Program-made: the position numbers and the translations under genes
Notes under the pieces: model-generated
The model's input: the letters and a program-made list of their open reading frames with translations, nothing else
Databases searched by the model: none
What the model was told of the DNA's origin: nothing
Shown here: piece after piece, positions 27,101-37,956 of the stretch
Position numbering within the stretch: the first letter of the stretch is position 1
Layout of the letters: each line of letters opens with the position of its first letter
NCBI RefSeq assembly: GCF_000002985.6
Contig: NC_003282.8
Coordinates: 12,524,001 to 12,588,000 of the forward strand
Length of the DNA stretch: 64,000 nt
Origin: Caenorhabditis elegans
Lineage: Eukaryota; Nematoda; Chromadorea; Rhabditida; Rhabditidae
Reading direction: 5' to 3'

Positions 27101-30100
27101 AAATTGACTATTTTGAACTGAAAGCGGGCAGTTACTGGGTGGATTTAGATTTGGAAAAATTGCGGGATTTTGAAATTATTCTGCTTTTAGGGAGCTCTTA
27201 AACAGCATGAAAAGTATTCCTAAATTTGAAATTACGAGATTAAGTTACTAAAGTTACACAGTTTTGAGCACATTTACATACTTGGTATCAAAAAGTTTCA
27301 GCCTAAAAGTCACTATTTTCCAGACCGCGAGTTCCTGGCAATGGAAGATGTGACAATTGGCTATCAGAGACCGGCGATACTGGATCTAAAAATGGGACAA
27401 GTGACCTATGATCCAATTGCAAAACCAGAGAAAATTGAAAAAGAACGAATCAAGTATCCGCCACAGGCCAAGATGGGAATGCGGATTCTTGGATATAGGG
27501 TGGGTTATTTTCTGATATGTTTTGAGGTGTACTGTAAGATTTTTGCAATGACCGTTGCGTATGTTATTCCAATATTATGTATCTGTAAAGTTACTGTAAT
27601 ATTATTGTACCTCACTCTTGAAGGAAGCCTTGTAAATAGTACAGTAGAGTACTGTAGAAATACTCCAACTGCGAATCTCCTAGTGAAGGTTACTGTAAGG
27701 ATTTGAAAACTGTAGTCTTTCAGATGATACAGTACAGATCACTTCAATTTTTTCTGTATCTTCTCGTGCAAATAATGAAAGATCGTTGTGCCTGTCAGGA
27801 GGTCAGGGAATACTGTATTAATACTTTAGTATTGCCTTTATCAACAAATTTCGGTAGTATGAATATTTTTTCCGTTTTCAAATGATAGCCGCCAGCCGGT
27901 GACTACAGTACTCATGGTAATCCGTGTCTAATCATTAAAAATTCAAAATCTCTTTGTCTTCCCAAATCTACCCGGAACACACTGCTGTCATCATGCTCAA
28001 GCACTGGGGGTTAATCGTCTATTCTTGACTCCCGCATACCGCCAGTTTTTGAACGGGTCTTTTCCCTGTGTCTCTCGTTATACACGCTATTTTCCGGCGG
28101 AATCTAAGTGTTGCAATTTGCGAAAAGAATGCCGAATGCTCACAGATGGGTGCAATTATACGATCAATTGTGTCATTGACACTCTCGAAAAGGTACAAGT
28201 TCCGATGAATGTTGCCGGATGGCTGACAGCTGGGAAGGAATTGGTTTTTTGAATGAAAAATGAATTGATTTTGTAAAGCGGAAGTTTGCGGGGAGTTAAA
28301 ATTAATTTTTTGCAATAAATTTATTTAAACTATGAATTTCAGACAAATTGATTTTGAGTTTATTAGTTTAGGTTGACTGAAAGTTCAAGTTGATATATCT
28401 ATGTTGTTTTTACAGTTAATTGTAAAAATGTTTAGCTTTTTGTTTTCTATACTTTTGTAATTTACAACATTTTTTTTAGCATTCAAACTAGCCGAGATAA
28501 TAAGTTTTAAACTAGGTCCATGGTAGGCAGGCACGACTTCAACCCTATGAACATTTTTATGTGAAACGTTTTGATTTTTACACTGAAAGTCAGGCATGCC
28601 TATTAAGAAAAGTTGGTGCTCATCATAGTATAACAGCAAAAAAGTATCCCTTCTGCCTCTCACAGTATATTGTTTCAAGTGCACCTTCTCCCATATTAAC
28701 TTCCCCCGGAAGTCGAGTAGATAATGATACTTGGGAATTTGGTAAACTACAGTAACCAAATATGTGGGAAGAGTACTCAGATGATTGATTAGTTACGTAA
28801 TAGTAGCATTGGGAGAATGATCAGGTGAATGGAGGTTAGGAATTCTTGTGATCATGGCCAGAAAATTCTAAGCTGTCCTAGCCAGAATTTAAGATAAAAA
28901 ATTCCAAAACTTTGTAAAATTTTTTAAACTACAAACTACAGTGTTTTCAAGCTGAGCTAAACATATTCTGTTACAGTCAGCAGCTCGGAAATTATATTTT
29001 ATTCAGCTTTTCTGTGCATCCTAGTTATTATTCGAACACATCTCATAACTCTTGACCTTCATGCGTTGGCAAAAGAGAAAGGGATCATCATCTATTAAGT
29101 GCTTGTATAACTTGTTAATCTGGTGCACAAGTGTTCCGTGCACTCTTCCTTTGATACCGTAGTTTACAGCCACGTGGCAAGTTCTCCGATTACCTAATCA
29201 GAGAGACCGCGCGAGAAAGGAAGAGAGAGGCGGCACAATAAATGGGCCTATCGTATTACATTAGGGTCACACCTGTTCGACATGGATAGGGAAGAATGAA
29301 GAAAATGGAAGAATGTTTGAAATTCTTCTAGGATTTGAGGAATTGGAGGTGGAGGGACTTAATATGTACAGATTTTGGAGTTGGGGATTATTTTCACAAT
29401 AGTTTTGAACCGAGCCAGACGAGTGCTCAACTTTTAGATACCGCCACAAAAGCTCGGATTACGGTAGCAAGAATTTTTTGGCGCGAGACTCAACTTTTGC
29501 AAAGTTTGTTTTAACAAAAAAAAACATCTACATTCATCTTAACTTCAACAGATTTCAGTTCATGTTTAAAAAAGTTGGGTCATACCACAATACACTCAAG
29601 ATTACTGTGACTAGCTTTTGGTGGCAAGACCTAATTTTTTTTCAAATTCCAGAAGAAAATGATTATACTAAAATTCAAAACAATTTCAGATCCATCGCTC
29701 CGACAATCAAGTGGAGGTGCGAGACAAAGACTGGGGGAAGTCTTTCGACGAAACCACTGTTGAAACCGGGCTCCGCGAATTTTTCTCGGCAAGATCTGAA
29801 GCTGACCTGAATCAAGTTCTTCTGGAGGCCCTGGACAAGCTGAAAATTATCAAAAACTTTTTTGAAACCCAAAGATCACTTCAATTCTTTGCTTCCTCAC
29901 TTTTATTCGTGTTTGAGGCTGATAAGGAGTTGCCGATTAATATGAGAATCGTTATGATTGGTAGGTATCAATGCGATAGATTTCAAAAAAATAGTTTTTT
30001 TCCAGATTTTTCTCATGCATTTGCATCGAGTGGGGAGCCAGACAATGGATATTCATTAGGAATTCAAAATCTTGAAAAGTTTTTGAATAATATTATTTCT

Positions 30101-30106
30101 TCATAG
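24132..30106 (+). CDS. ipmk-1: Inositol polyphosphate multikinase, 7 exons, 297 aa
   Basis: Exons 24132-24237, 24963-25033, 26448-26533, 26590-26672, 27324-27499, 29690-29960, 30006-30106. The family signature PxxxDxKxG is present as PAILDLKMG (residues 132-140), the inositol/ATP-binding core of the IPK superfamily. Later landmarks also fit: SSLLFVFE, then DFSHA (from residue 265) with DNGYSLGIQNL, the metal-binding and substrate region. Length and the lack of a calmodulin-binding N-terminus suit a multikinase that phosphorylates inositol trisphosphate and tetrakisphosphate, rather than an IP3 3-kinase. The symbol is from memory. The start follows a TTTCCAG acceptor. Introns 2 and 5 (1.4 and 2.2 kb) contain two copies of a 250-base duplication, and intron 5 also contains a Cys-rich gene fragment. 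Confidence 0.92.
25701..25955 (+). repeat. Intronic duplication C, copy 1
   Basis: Lies in intron 2 of the multikinase gene. Nearly identical to 28571-28830 over about 250 bases, sharing for example AGTCGAGTAGATAATGATAC, TTGGGAATTTGGTAAACTAC and GATTGATTAGTTACGTAATA. Same orientation. Confidence 0.85.
27932..28252 (+). pseudogene. Cys-rich gene fragment nested in a multikinase intron
   Basis: An open frame of 106 codons without a usable ATG ends in TGA at 28250-28252 inside intron 5. The translation has clustered cysteines (THCCHHAQ, SFPCVSRY, ESKCCNLRKEC, DGCNYTINC) and worm-like codon use, resembling the last exon of a secreted nematode Cys-rich protein. AATAAA follows at about 28312. A donor-like AAG/GTACAAG lies within it, but I find no in-frame acceptor upstream, and stops precede it. 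It may be a decayed gene, a nested gene with unseen 5' exons, or an alternative exon. I do not recognise the family. Confidence 0.45.
28571..28830 (+). repeat. Intronic duplication C, copy 2
   Basis: Second copy of 25701-25955, in intron 5 of the same gene, about 2.87 kb downstream, with few substitutions and small indels. The close similarity indicates a fairly recent event. Confidence 0.85.
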
Positions 30107-30805
30107 TCATCACTGATCGAGTATTCAGCAAAAATGTGTTCGTAAATTTACACCATCTCAAGCTCATATCTCCGTTGGTTTTGGTGATTTGCAAAAATTC
30201 TCAAGTAACACAACTCTTGTTGCATATTTTTATATACTTTTGTAGTTGAATGCTCACTGATATTTCTAAAATAACCTGAATATTCGGTGCTACAGAAAAA
30301 TACTATTTATATGAGACTCTCTGATCCAAAAAAATTTTAGCTGCAATTTTTTTCGAATTTTTAATTTTTACGTGTCATCCACCCACATCGCTTCCCTCCA
30401 AAAAAATCCCGTTTTCTTGCTTTCCTGTTTTGTTTTTTTACGGCTAACTTTAAATATTTGTACTGCTTCAAAGTGCTTTTAAAGTTGACAAAATAATATC
30501 TTCCATACTGTAGAACTTGGATGTGTTCCATATTAAAGAATATTAAGAATTCGACAAAAAAAAACTTTGATCATTCAATATTCCACCGTTTCTAGATGCG
30601 TTCAAAGGTTTTAAATTTCAAGATTTCAACAAATCTAGTTCCGTCAATATGCAATATGCAAGTAACAACGAAAATTTTAGTATTTACTACAAAAAAGTAT
30701 TCAAATCGGTGTAAATTTTCAGCAGTTTGCTAAATTTGCTAAAAAATAAAGTTGCAAAATTGAACGAAACAAAGCTTCGAAGAAATTTAATATTTCAAAA
30801 TTCTA

Positions 30806-31057
30806 CTGTTTCAAATATTATTCAAAGCCTACCAATAATAATTGAAGTTTAATCACATTGAAAATTAGGAACGGTCAAAAACAATTAATTTCAAGAGATA
30901 AAAAATTTGGAGCTTTTACTGTTTCAAATTGCATTTAAAGTATACTAAATTGAACTATAAAAAGTCTGTTTCACTTCCAAAGTTATGAAAACTGTAGTAG
31001 TAGAACAAAGGAAAATGTTTAAACTCCAACAAAAAACTTTGAAATTTTACCGTTTCA
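30806..31057 (+). promoter_or_regulatory. Cluster of CTGTTTCA (Ruby-type) motifs
   Basis: CTGTTTCA occurs exactly at 30806-30813, 30919-30926 and 30966-30973, with a one-mismatch copy CCGTTTCA at 31050-31057. In the first two and the last it is embedded in similar AT-rich context (TTTTAC or TTCTAC before it, AAT or TAT after). This octamer is the core of the upstream motif of C. elegans 21U-RNA (piRNA) genes, which are concentrated on chromosome IV. Predicted RNAs would start at a T about 40 bases downstream. Function is inferred only. Confidence 0.4.
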
Positions 31058-32828
31058 ATATGTACTTAAAACCAACAAATATTGACTCAACTCATTACAG
31101 TAACACCGGTCGAAAAAAATGTTTTCTATAAATTTTTACTGTAATTTGGTTTCAATTATTCGTATTAAAACATTGTAGGTACCGGAACATGCGACACTTC
31201 TTTGGATTTCCTCGAAAGCTCATATTTTTGAAAATTTTGGCAATTCTCCAAAACTTTGATCGGAAATTATGGGAAATCTAAAATTTTTTGGAAATTTTTT
31301 GGAGTGTTTATTATGATAATCGGTCTGTTTTGGTACGTTGTCTCAAAACTTCCAACGATTTTCGTGTAATCTTTTCTTGATGAATATATTTTATTTCGAA
31401 AAAATAAATTATTAAATTAAAAGTTTCCGTTATTCCTCGTACTTTTGGCCAATTTTTTTGATATTCTGAAGATAGATCAGTAAAATTTTGATCTAAATTA
31501 CTGTAGACTTACAATTAAAAATTTCCAGTACCCCAACTCCAACCATTGAACTGAACCTTTCATCTGAAAAAAAAGTTCAATAAAATAATTTTCTTATAGT
31601 TAGCACCATACCTTTTAATTCATTGACACGGGACAACAATCTGTGAGTTTTCCCAACTCTGAAAAACTCCACAAATGTATATGATGTAAGCATATCATTT
31701 TTCTTACTTTAATTTTTCTTTTTTTTTTCGTTTTTAAAATTGTGGTAAATACCAATTTTTTTTTAAAGTTTGGAATTTTAAAATAATTTTCAAGCATTCT
31801 TACATGTCCGAAGCCTCTTCCACCTTACCTTTCAATTCTTGGTTTTTGGGCCACGCGATTTTGGACGATTTTTTCCAAATCTGAAAAGAAAAAATTATTT
31901 ATCACTTTTTTAGATGTTGTTGGGATCAAAAATCAAAGTAGAACTAAAATTTTTAAAAATTGCAACATATTTAGAAAATGTATACTTTTGAGAAGTTTGG
32001 CTCATGTTTACATTTTAGAAGCTCTGTAATTAATTTTTAATAAAAAACAACTGTAAAAACACTCAATTTAAATTGATTATTACACATTTGAAATGATTAT
32101 TTTTTGACTAGCAATTTTTTAACAACTTCCTCAAAAAAGGGTTTATCAAAGAAATCGTCAACTGGCATAATATTTTACAGTTTTTCTCTTGTTTTTATTT
32201 TCTTTAAATGCATTTTTGTAGATCAAACATCATCATTGAGTAAAAAATATCATTGATTAAAAACATGTTGAGTACTGCATTTTTATAAAAACTCGGTGCT
32301 CAAAACTTGGAAAATAACTAAATTGGACGTAATGTGGGATATTTTAACGTTATGTTAAAAATTTTCCTATAAAAATTATTCAGCAGAAAATTTGCCCTTA
32401 TATTTCGTCCCCATGACACTAATATGTTTCATTAAATTTTGGTGCCTTAATTTCATCAATACGTACCTTTTCAATCGGACATGATGAGTGGTAGGGATAG
32501 TAGCTAACCACAAAAATGTTAATTTCCGTTCGTAAATTAACAACTTTCAGCAAAAATTTAGCAATAGAAGAAATAGGTATCAGAAAAAAAAATAGGAGAA
32601 CACCCACCAGGTATTCGAAAAGTAGAATGAATGGTTCTCTCCGCTAGTTGAATGCCATTTTATTCATTTTTTATTTGAATATTCCCATAAAAATCTCTGC
32701 GTCTCCAAATTCTTTCATACTATTTCTTTAATATATTTGCGTTTTGACAAGGGAACCGAGCCACGCGGCATATTCTACAGTAACCCATCAATGATGTCCC
32801 CGCTTTGCAAATCATTTATTAGAAGTTA

Positions 32829-32993
32829 TATGGTGTCAGGCTGTCCCGTTGCTGTTTGATCTAACAAAAGAGCGGGAATTTGTTTCCCAGAAAAATGTGA
32901 CGTAAGCTCTTCTCTTCTTATCCATGCAAAATTAGTTGAAAAGTCTGCGTCTCAACCCCCGCATTTTTCAAAGATCAAACCAAAAAGGGGTAC
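32829..32993 (+). mobile_element. MITE-like element, copy 1
   Basis: Begins ATGGTGTCAGGCTGTCCC, continues with GTTTGATCTA, a GCGGGAAT block, AATGTGACGT, CTGCGTCTC and a CCCGCATTTTT block, and ends in GATCAAACC. The GATCAAACC near one end mirrors GTTTGATC at the other, so the element is imperfectly palindromic. No coding capacity. Related copies are at 33540, 34445 and 63964. Confidence 0.7.
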
Positions 32994-33132
32994 TAGCTAA
33001 TTGCGATCGCCGAAAATTCAAGCTCCTGGCTTCAAAGTCGTCTATAATTACAGTAGAAAAAACATGAACTTCAAAAAAAAAACATTTATTCGTTGCAAGT
33101 TTGCTTTTCTCTCCATTTCCACGTATCGACAG

Positions 33133-34926
33133 TTACTCCTTCTTGCTTCCACTACCTTTCTCCGATTTTTCCGATTTTTCCGATTTCTTCGATGAATCAA
33201 TCAGCGGTTCCTTCTCACCGGCTTTCTGTGGTTTTTCCGATTTCTCAGACTTTACAGATTTTTCAGAAGCTTCCGGTTTTACAGCTTTCTCCGATTTTTC
33301 AGCGGTCTTCTGCTCATGCTTCTTTTGTTTCTCCTGTTCCAGCTCTTTTTGCTTCTTTGCCTCATTGTATCTGGAAGAGAAAACCAGGTTAAAAAAATCT
33401 TCCATTGTGCATCTCATACCTTGACAAACTTCCCATGAACATGATGACCAGTAAAGAGCACAAAGCGAGTCCCATAAGTGCAATTATGGCCTTCAAAATT
33501 CGTCGGTTCCGTTTTTCTTCGCGTTCGGCTGAAATATTTTTGCGTGAATATTTTTCCAGAAAAATTGTGACGTCAGCGGGCTCTTAACCATGCAAAACCA
33601 GATGAGATGCCTGCGTCTCAGCTCCCGCATTTTTTCGAAGATCAAATCGAAATAAGACATTATGACTCCATGGAGGGGGGGGGGAGTTACCGTACCTGTT
33701 TCTGGATATTCATCCGGAATCCGACTCAGCGGAGCCATAAACTTTGGTTCGAGGATTTTGATCAGTTGGTCCATGGATTTTACAGTTTTTGGTTTTGCAG
33801 AACCCGTCTCTGATGAGTTGAAGATTATCTGAAAAATTCGGTGATTTCGGCATATTCTTAAATTGCAAATTAAATTTTCCACGAGTTTTCAGTGTAAAAG
33901 GTTCTAAAACCTTGCACTAGAGGAGAACTACACTTTTTTTGGTAGAGCTCACTTGCATTTTGTGATTTTTCAAATAAAATTTTTACCTTTGCGGTGAAAG
34001 CCAAATCTTCATCAGTTTGGGACAAAGTTGGGTACTTTTCGATCTGAAATTCGAATTTAAAAAAGTGATCCGACATCTCGGCAACTCACATTCAAAACCC
34101 CAAAACTTTGACGTCCCCACTCAGGATCACACTTCAATTTTTGGCTGGTATGTCTGAAAAAAACCCCTTTTTATCAGAATATAAAAAAAGGTCCATGAGG
34201 CCAAGACAATTCTCCGAAGAAATTTCAAGCCTACTTTTTGATAACCAGAATGAAGTCGGCTCGCATCTTTGATCTATCGACACCTCCGATGAATTCGCAA
34301 ATACTTCCGTTCTCATGAACGAATATTTGCGGAGATTTCACCTGATGCTTTGCAATGTACAAGGCAATCTGGAAAAACCAAACATTTAAAAATTCGTGAC
34401 TTGCGCGTGAAATCTGATGCATAATGTGACCATGTACTCACGTAGGGCAAGGTTGTCCCATCACGGTTTGATCTACAAAAAAATGCGGAAATTTTTCGCC
34501 CAAAAAAAATGTGACGTCAGCACGTTCTTAACCATGCAAAATCAGTTGAGAACTCTGCGTCTCTTTTCCCGCATTTTTTGTAGATCTACGCAGATCAAGC
34601 CGAAAGGAGACACTCTGGCATCACGTATGTACCGCACACTTTCCGATGCACCATGTCTGACAAGATTTCAAATATTACCCCGTCAATTGTCTTTTGCCAG
34701 GCGACATCAGTGTCCTTCCCCATCACGACCATCTTAATTGCACCTGAACCGGAAAGTGAACCACTTTGAGAATGACATGGGCTGGAAATTAAACTTTTAA
34801 GAAATAGAACTAGAACTTGACAGAAAAGTCTGGAATTTCTCACGAAGAGATCTGAAACATTGGAATTTCCACTCTTCCAACTCACCTTATAGCCAAGAAC
34901 AGTAAGAAACCAATGGATATGATCAT
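33133..34926 (-). CDS. Single-pass membrane protein with Lys/Ser/Glu-rich tail, 310 aa
   Basis: Exons 34926-34886, 34781-34625, 34368-34235, 34153-34090, 34043-33987, 33828-33696, 33528-33420, 33370-33133, all in frame. The N-terminus MIISIGFLLFLAIR is a short signal peptide. An extracellular or lumenal region of about 180 residues follows, with a few cysteines and a PQIFVHENGSICEFIGG segment that could be part of a thioredoxin-like fold. A membrane helix lies at about residues 206-229 (ILKAIIALMGLALCSLLVIM), preceded by basic residues. A highly charged tail with KSEK repeats ends in KKE. I do not recognise the family. Introns 2 and 6 carry MITE-like copies. It starts 440 bases from the IMP4 gene, divergently. 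Confidence 0.8.
33540..33660 (+). mobile_element. MITE-like element, copy 2 (partial), in an intron
   Basis: Matches the central and right part of the copies at 32829 and 34445 (TGTGACGTCAGC, TTAACCATGCAAAA, CTGCGTCTC, CCCGCATTTTTTCGAAGATC). The left terminal part is missing. It lies in intron 6 of the membrane-protein gene, antisense to that gene. Confidence 0.7.
34445..34628 (+). mobile_element. MITE-like element, copy 3, in an intron
   Basis: The fullest copy: it starts near GGTTGTCCCATCACGGTTTG, has TGTGACGTCAGCACG and CTCTGCGTCTC in the middle, and ends AAGGAGACACTCTGGCATCA. The two halves are imperfect reverse complements (GTTTGATCTAC versus GTAGATC...GATCAAGC). It fills most of intron 2 of the membrane-protein gene and abuts the splice donor at 34624. 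Confidence 0.75.
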
Positions 34927-35365
34927 TACTGAACAACGAATCGATTTGATTTCACAATGATTGATTTTTTGGATTAATTATTGCTTTCTTTAATTTCAAA
35001 TGTTGAATATTTGCCAAATGGCAAACGGTCACGTTTTGTTTTATTTTTCGGAGTTTTATTTTTCAAGTACAAAACAATATCGATTAATTAATTTTTCTAG
35101 ATTTTAATTAATTATTTTATTTATGATAAAATTCCATGAGTTTCAACGAAATACTTCTTGAACTTTTTCAGAAAAAAACTAAATTTAAAACTCGCGCGCA
35201 TTTTCTTGCAGGTACACTTTTGCGTACATTACGTATGAGGCATTTCATCTGACGCACAATAGTTTTATTTATTTTTTCTTAGGCATTTTTATGGGAAATT
35301 TCGATGTTATATTCGATTTACATCTGATTTTAATTTTAAAAATTGAATTTTTGAAAAATTTCAGA
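34927..35365. promoter_or_regulatory. Divergent promoter region, membrane-protein gene / IMP4 gene
   Basis: 439 bases of AT-rich DNA between two divergent start codons. A TTTCAG acceptor-like site sits one base before the IMP4 ATG, consistent with trans-splicing of a spliced leader. No other element is clear. Confidence 0.4.
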
Positions 35366-36577
35366 ATGATTCGCCGCGAGAATCGTCTTCGCCGCGAGTT
35401 TATCTTCCGAAAATCGTTGGAGGAGAAACAGAAAAGTTTGGAGGAAAAACGAGAGAAAATTCGCAATGCTTTGGAGAATAATACGTTAGTTTTTTTGCTT
35501 TTATATGTTGAAAAATTCGTAATATACGAATATTTTCAGAAAAATCGATTATAATCTGCGAAAAGACGCAATCGAATTGGCGAAAGGCTCCGATTGGGGA
35601 GGACAGGTAATTTTCGCGATTTTTGATGAAGTTTCAATAATTTTTGTTCAGCAATACGAAACAGACAGCGAGTATCGTTGGGCTGGAGCTCAAGATCCAA
35701 AAATTGTGATCACGACGTCCCGTGATCCATCAAGTCGGCTGAAAATGTTCGCCAAGGAGATGAAGCTCATCTTTCCAAACGCACAGAGAATCAATCGTGG
35801 TCATTATGATGTTAAGCAAGTTGTGCAAGCGTCCAAGGCTCAAGATGTTAGTGGAAAATTGAATATTTGAAATTTTATCAGCTTTTCAGTAATTTTCTAA
35901 TATGAAATTAATTTTTCAGTCAACGGATCTGATTATCTTCACGGAGACACGTGGAAATCCAGATGGAATGCTTGTTTGTCATCTTCCATTCGGTCCAACT
36001 GCATTCTTTTCAATGGCAAATGTCGTAATGCGACACGATATTCCAAATTGTGGAACAATGTCCGAACAGTATCCACATTTGATTTTCGACAATTTAAATT
36101 CGAAATTGGGACATCGTTTCACCACAATCCTCAAACACTTGTTCCCGGTGCCAAAACCGGATTCAAAGCGAATCATCACATTTTCCAATTCAGAAGATTA
36201 CATCAGTTTCAGACATCACGTCTATAAAACTGAAAATGACGGAGAAGTCGAACTGACTGAAGCTGGACCAAGATTTGAGCTCAAACGTAAGAAAATTTTG
36301 ATAAAAGAGCGGAAATTGAAACAATTATGGGCATTTTCTATTTTATCGAAGCACAATTTTGCGCTGAAATTAAACACTAAGCGAGAAATATGAAATATTC
36401 ACATTTCAAAGTATTTTGATTTTTTTTTTAATTTCCAAATTTTCAGCCTACCAAATCAAGCTGGGAACTCTCGAGACTCTGGCGGCTGCCGAAGACGAAT
36501 GGGTGCTCAGATCCTACACAAATACTGCCCGTAAACGTACATTCCTCAGCATCTCCAGAGCTGATGACGACGAATGA
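35366..36577 (+). CDS. IMP4 homologue, U3 snoRNP Brix-domain protein, 292 aa
   Basis: Exons 35366-35484, 35540-35606, 35652-35846, 35920-36286 and 36447-36577. The product has the IMP4 layout: a basic helical N-terminus (MIRRENRLRREFIFRKSLEE), then a Brix domain with landmark segments such as DPKIVITTSRDPSSRLKMF, FPNAQRINRG, GNPDGMLVCHLPFGPTA, HLIFDNLNSKLG and RTFLSIS near the C-terminus. IMP4 works with MPP10 and IMP3 in the U3 processome, bringing U3 snoRNA to pre-rRNA for 18S processing in the nucleolus. The length equals the 292 aa I recall for the C. elegans Brix protein ZK795.3. The ATG directly follows a TTTCAG site. Confidence 0.96.
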
Positions 36578-36658
36578 AAATATTTTGTTCTCTAAAAATG
36601 TTTTGTTGATTTTTATTGTTTTCTCCTTGAAATTGTTTTTGTTTCGTTCATGAAATTA

Positions 36659-36810
36659 ATTTTTATTCGAAAAAAGATTTTTAGAATTTTTGATTCAAAA
36701 ATTACAGAACATTTAAAAATTGTCGAAATAATAACAACCATTGTTTAGCTCACGGCGGCAGGACATGGGGACGGGCGGCGGGAAAATATTATGAATTCAA
36801 AGATCAAAGC
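36659..36810 (+). repeat. eak-7 3' flank duplication, copy A left part
   Basis: Matches 39789-39949, sharing for example ATTGTTTAGCTCACGGCGGC and AGGACATGGGGACGGGCGGC. The match stops at GAATTCAAAGAT and resumes at 37232, after the synaptobrevin-like gene. Confidence 0.9.
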
Positions 36811-36867
36811 CTGTCAAGACAGTTTCAAATTTAAAACAGTTCTGGAATAACGGACACTAATTACTGC

Positions 36868-37176
36868 ATGAATCATCAACCACCACCAGTGAGCCGTGTC
36901 GGTTGGGACGATCAAAAGATTATGAGAACAAGAAGAGAATTGGATTCGGTGAAGGCCATTATGAAGGAGAATGTGCAAAAAATCATGGAGAGACAGGGAA
37001 AACTTGATGATCTTGTTGAAAGAGCTCAGAGGCTCGAGGAGGCATCGGATGTGTACGTCAAATGCGCCGTCAAGATAAAACGAGAGATGAGCTGGAAGGC
37101 CAATTCTCTTCGCTACGGGATCATTGCTGTGTCAAGTGTCTCCGCATTTGCAGGACTTGCCTATTCGTTCCTATAA
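36868..37176 (+). CDS. Synaptobrevin/VAMP-like v-SNARE, intronless, 102 aa
   Basis: A single exon with AATAAA at 37225. The middle matches the R-SNARE motif: heptads from about residue 20 to 80 with the zero-layer arginine in KIMERQGKLDDL and a juxtamembrane KIKREMSWKAN before a C-terminal membrane anchor (LRYGIIAVSSVSAFAGLAYSFL). This is the architecture of vesicle SNAREs that pair with Q-SNAREs to drive membrane fusion. The N-terminus is short and Pro-rich. Unusually for this gene family in worms it has no intron, and it is bordered on both sides by sequence that is contiguous downstream of eak-7. It could be a retroposed or recently moved copy; the intact frame argues that it is functional. 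Confidence 0.85.
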   Translation: MNHQPPPVSRVGWDDQKIMRTRRELDSVKAIMKENVQKIMERQGKLDDLVERAQRLEEASDVYVKCAVKIKREMSWKANSLRYGIIAVSSVSAFAGLAYSFL

Positions 37177-37231
37177 ATCATTTCTCTATCAAAACTATTT
37201 ATTGGCATTACGCTTTGTGTGTACAATAAAT

Positions 37232-37434
37232 AATGGAATGTAGTGATCATTTAAAGGCACACAGGGGTCTTGCGGCGTTTAAATGACACAGGAGATACAA
37301 AAAACTGATGAAAGTGGAATTACAGGTGATGTAAAGGATCAAAGAAGACTGAGAAAGTGGCAATTGGGGATTAGAGGTTCCGGAGCCTATTCACCATCGG
37401 GCAGGGGAGCCGGATCACGAAAAGCTTTTGAATG
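37232..37434 (+). repeat. eak-7 3' end duplication, copy A right part
   Basis: Matches 39950-40143, which is the eak-7 3' UTR plus its last 16 or so codons. Read on the minus strand it encodes a variant of the EAK-7 C-terminus (SKAFRDPAPLPDGE then stop, against SEAYRDPAPLLDGE). No upstream eak-7 exon accompanies it. Confidence 0.9.
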
Positions 37435-37673
37435 CACCAATATTCACTCTTGTTTTTTTTAAATGAACCGGTCAACACATGTACGGCATCATGCACTGCT
37501 TTGTGAACCACTCCATTCTTATTGACTGGGGCTACTTTCAGAACAAATCCTCTCTCATTAACAGAAATGAGAGCAGCGGCTGGAATTTCGTCCGAAGCCG
37601 GGTTTCGTCTGGATCCGCGGTGTGCTTTCTGAAAATACGATGTATGACTGGGAATGACCGGCTTCAGCGATTT
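37371..37673 (-). pseudogene. Orphan 100-codon open frame with protein-like sequence
   Basis: On the minus strand, from just after a TGA at 37674-37676 to a TAA at 37373, there is an open frame without a clear start. Its first 70 codons look like genuine protein (PVIPSHTSYFQKAHRGS, EIPAAALISVNERGF, LKVAPVNKNGVVHKAVHDAV); the rest runs into the duplicated eak-7 end in another frame. TATTTTCAG at about 37631 could be an acceptor. About 60 bases of it recur at 37957-38014. I do not know the parent family. It is probably a duplicated gene fragment left by local rearrangement. Confidence 0.45.
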
Positions 37674-37956
37674 TCAAATAAAATTATATAATCAAGAATT
37701 AGAATATCGTTATGAGACTTCTCAAAAAATTTTATGGCGGTTCAAAATTTCGAAAAAAATTGATCTGATTTTTTAGTAACGAATTTCGTTATTTTGAGAC
37801 TTGGCTCAAAATATCCCCAAACCGTTAGTCGTTCTTTGAATCTACGAAAAACATTTAGTGCAACTTTCATATCAGGTTTTTGAAGTTTGAAACGAAATCC
37901 TACTATGTAGTAGGGGAGAGATGGCGGCTTGTATGTGCATTTTCTGTAGAAAAAAA

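Larger units (their letters stand above)
30107..33132. other. 3 kb AT-rich intergenic region
   Basis: Between the multikinase gene and a minus-strand membrane-protein gene. It contains the CTGTTTCA motif cluster (30806-31057), a MITE-like element (32829-32993) and a CTGCGTCTC word at 32697-32705. No exon with coding character was found on either strand. Confidence 0.5.
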
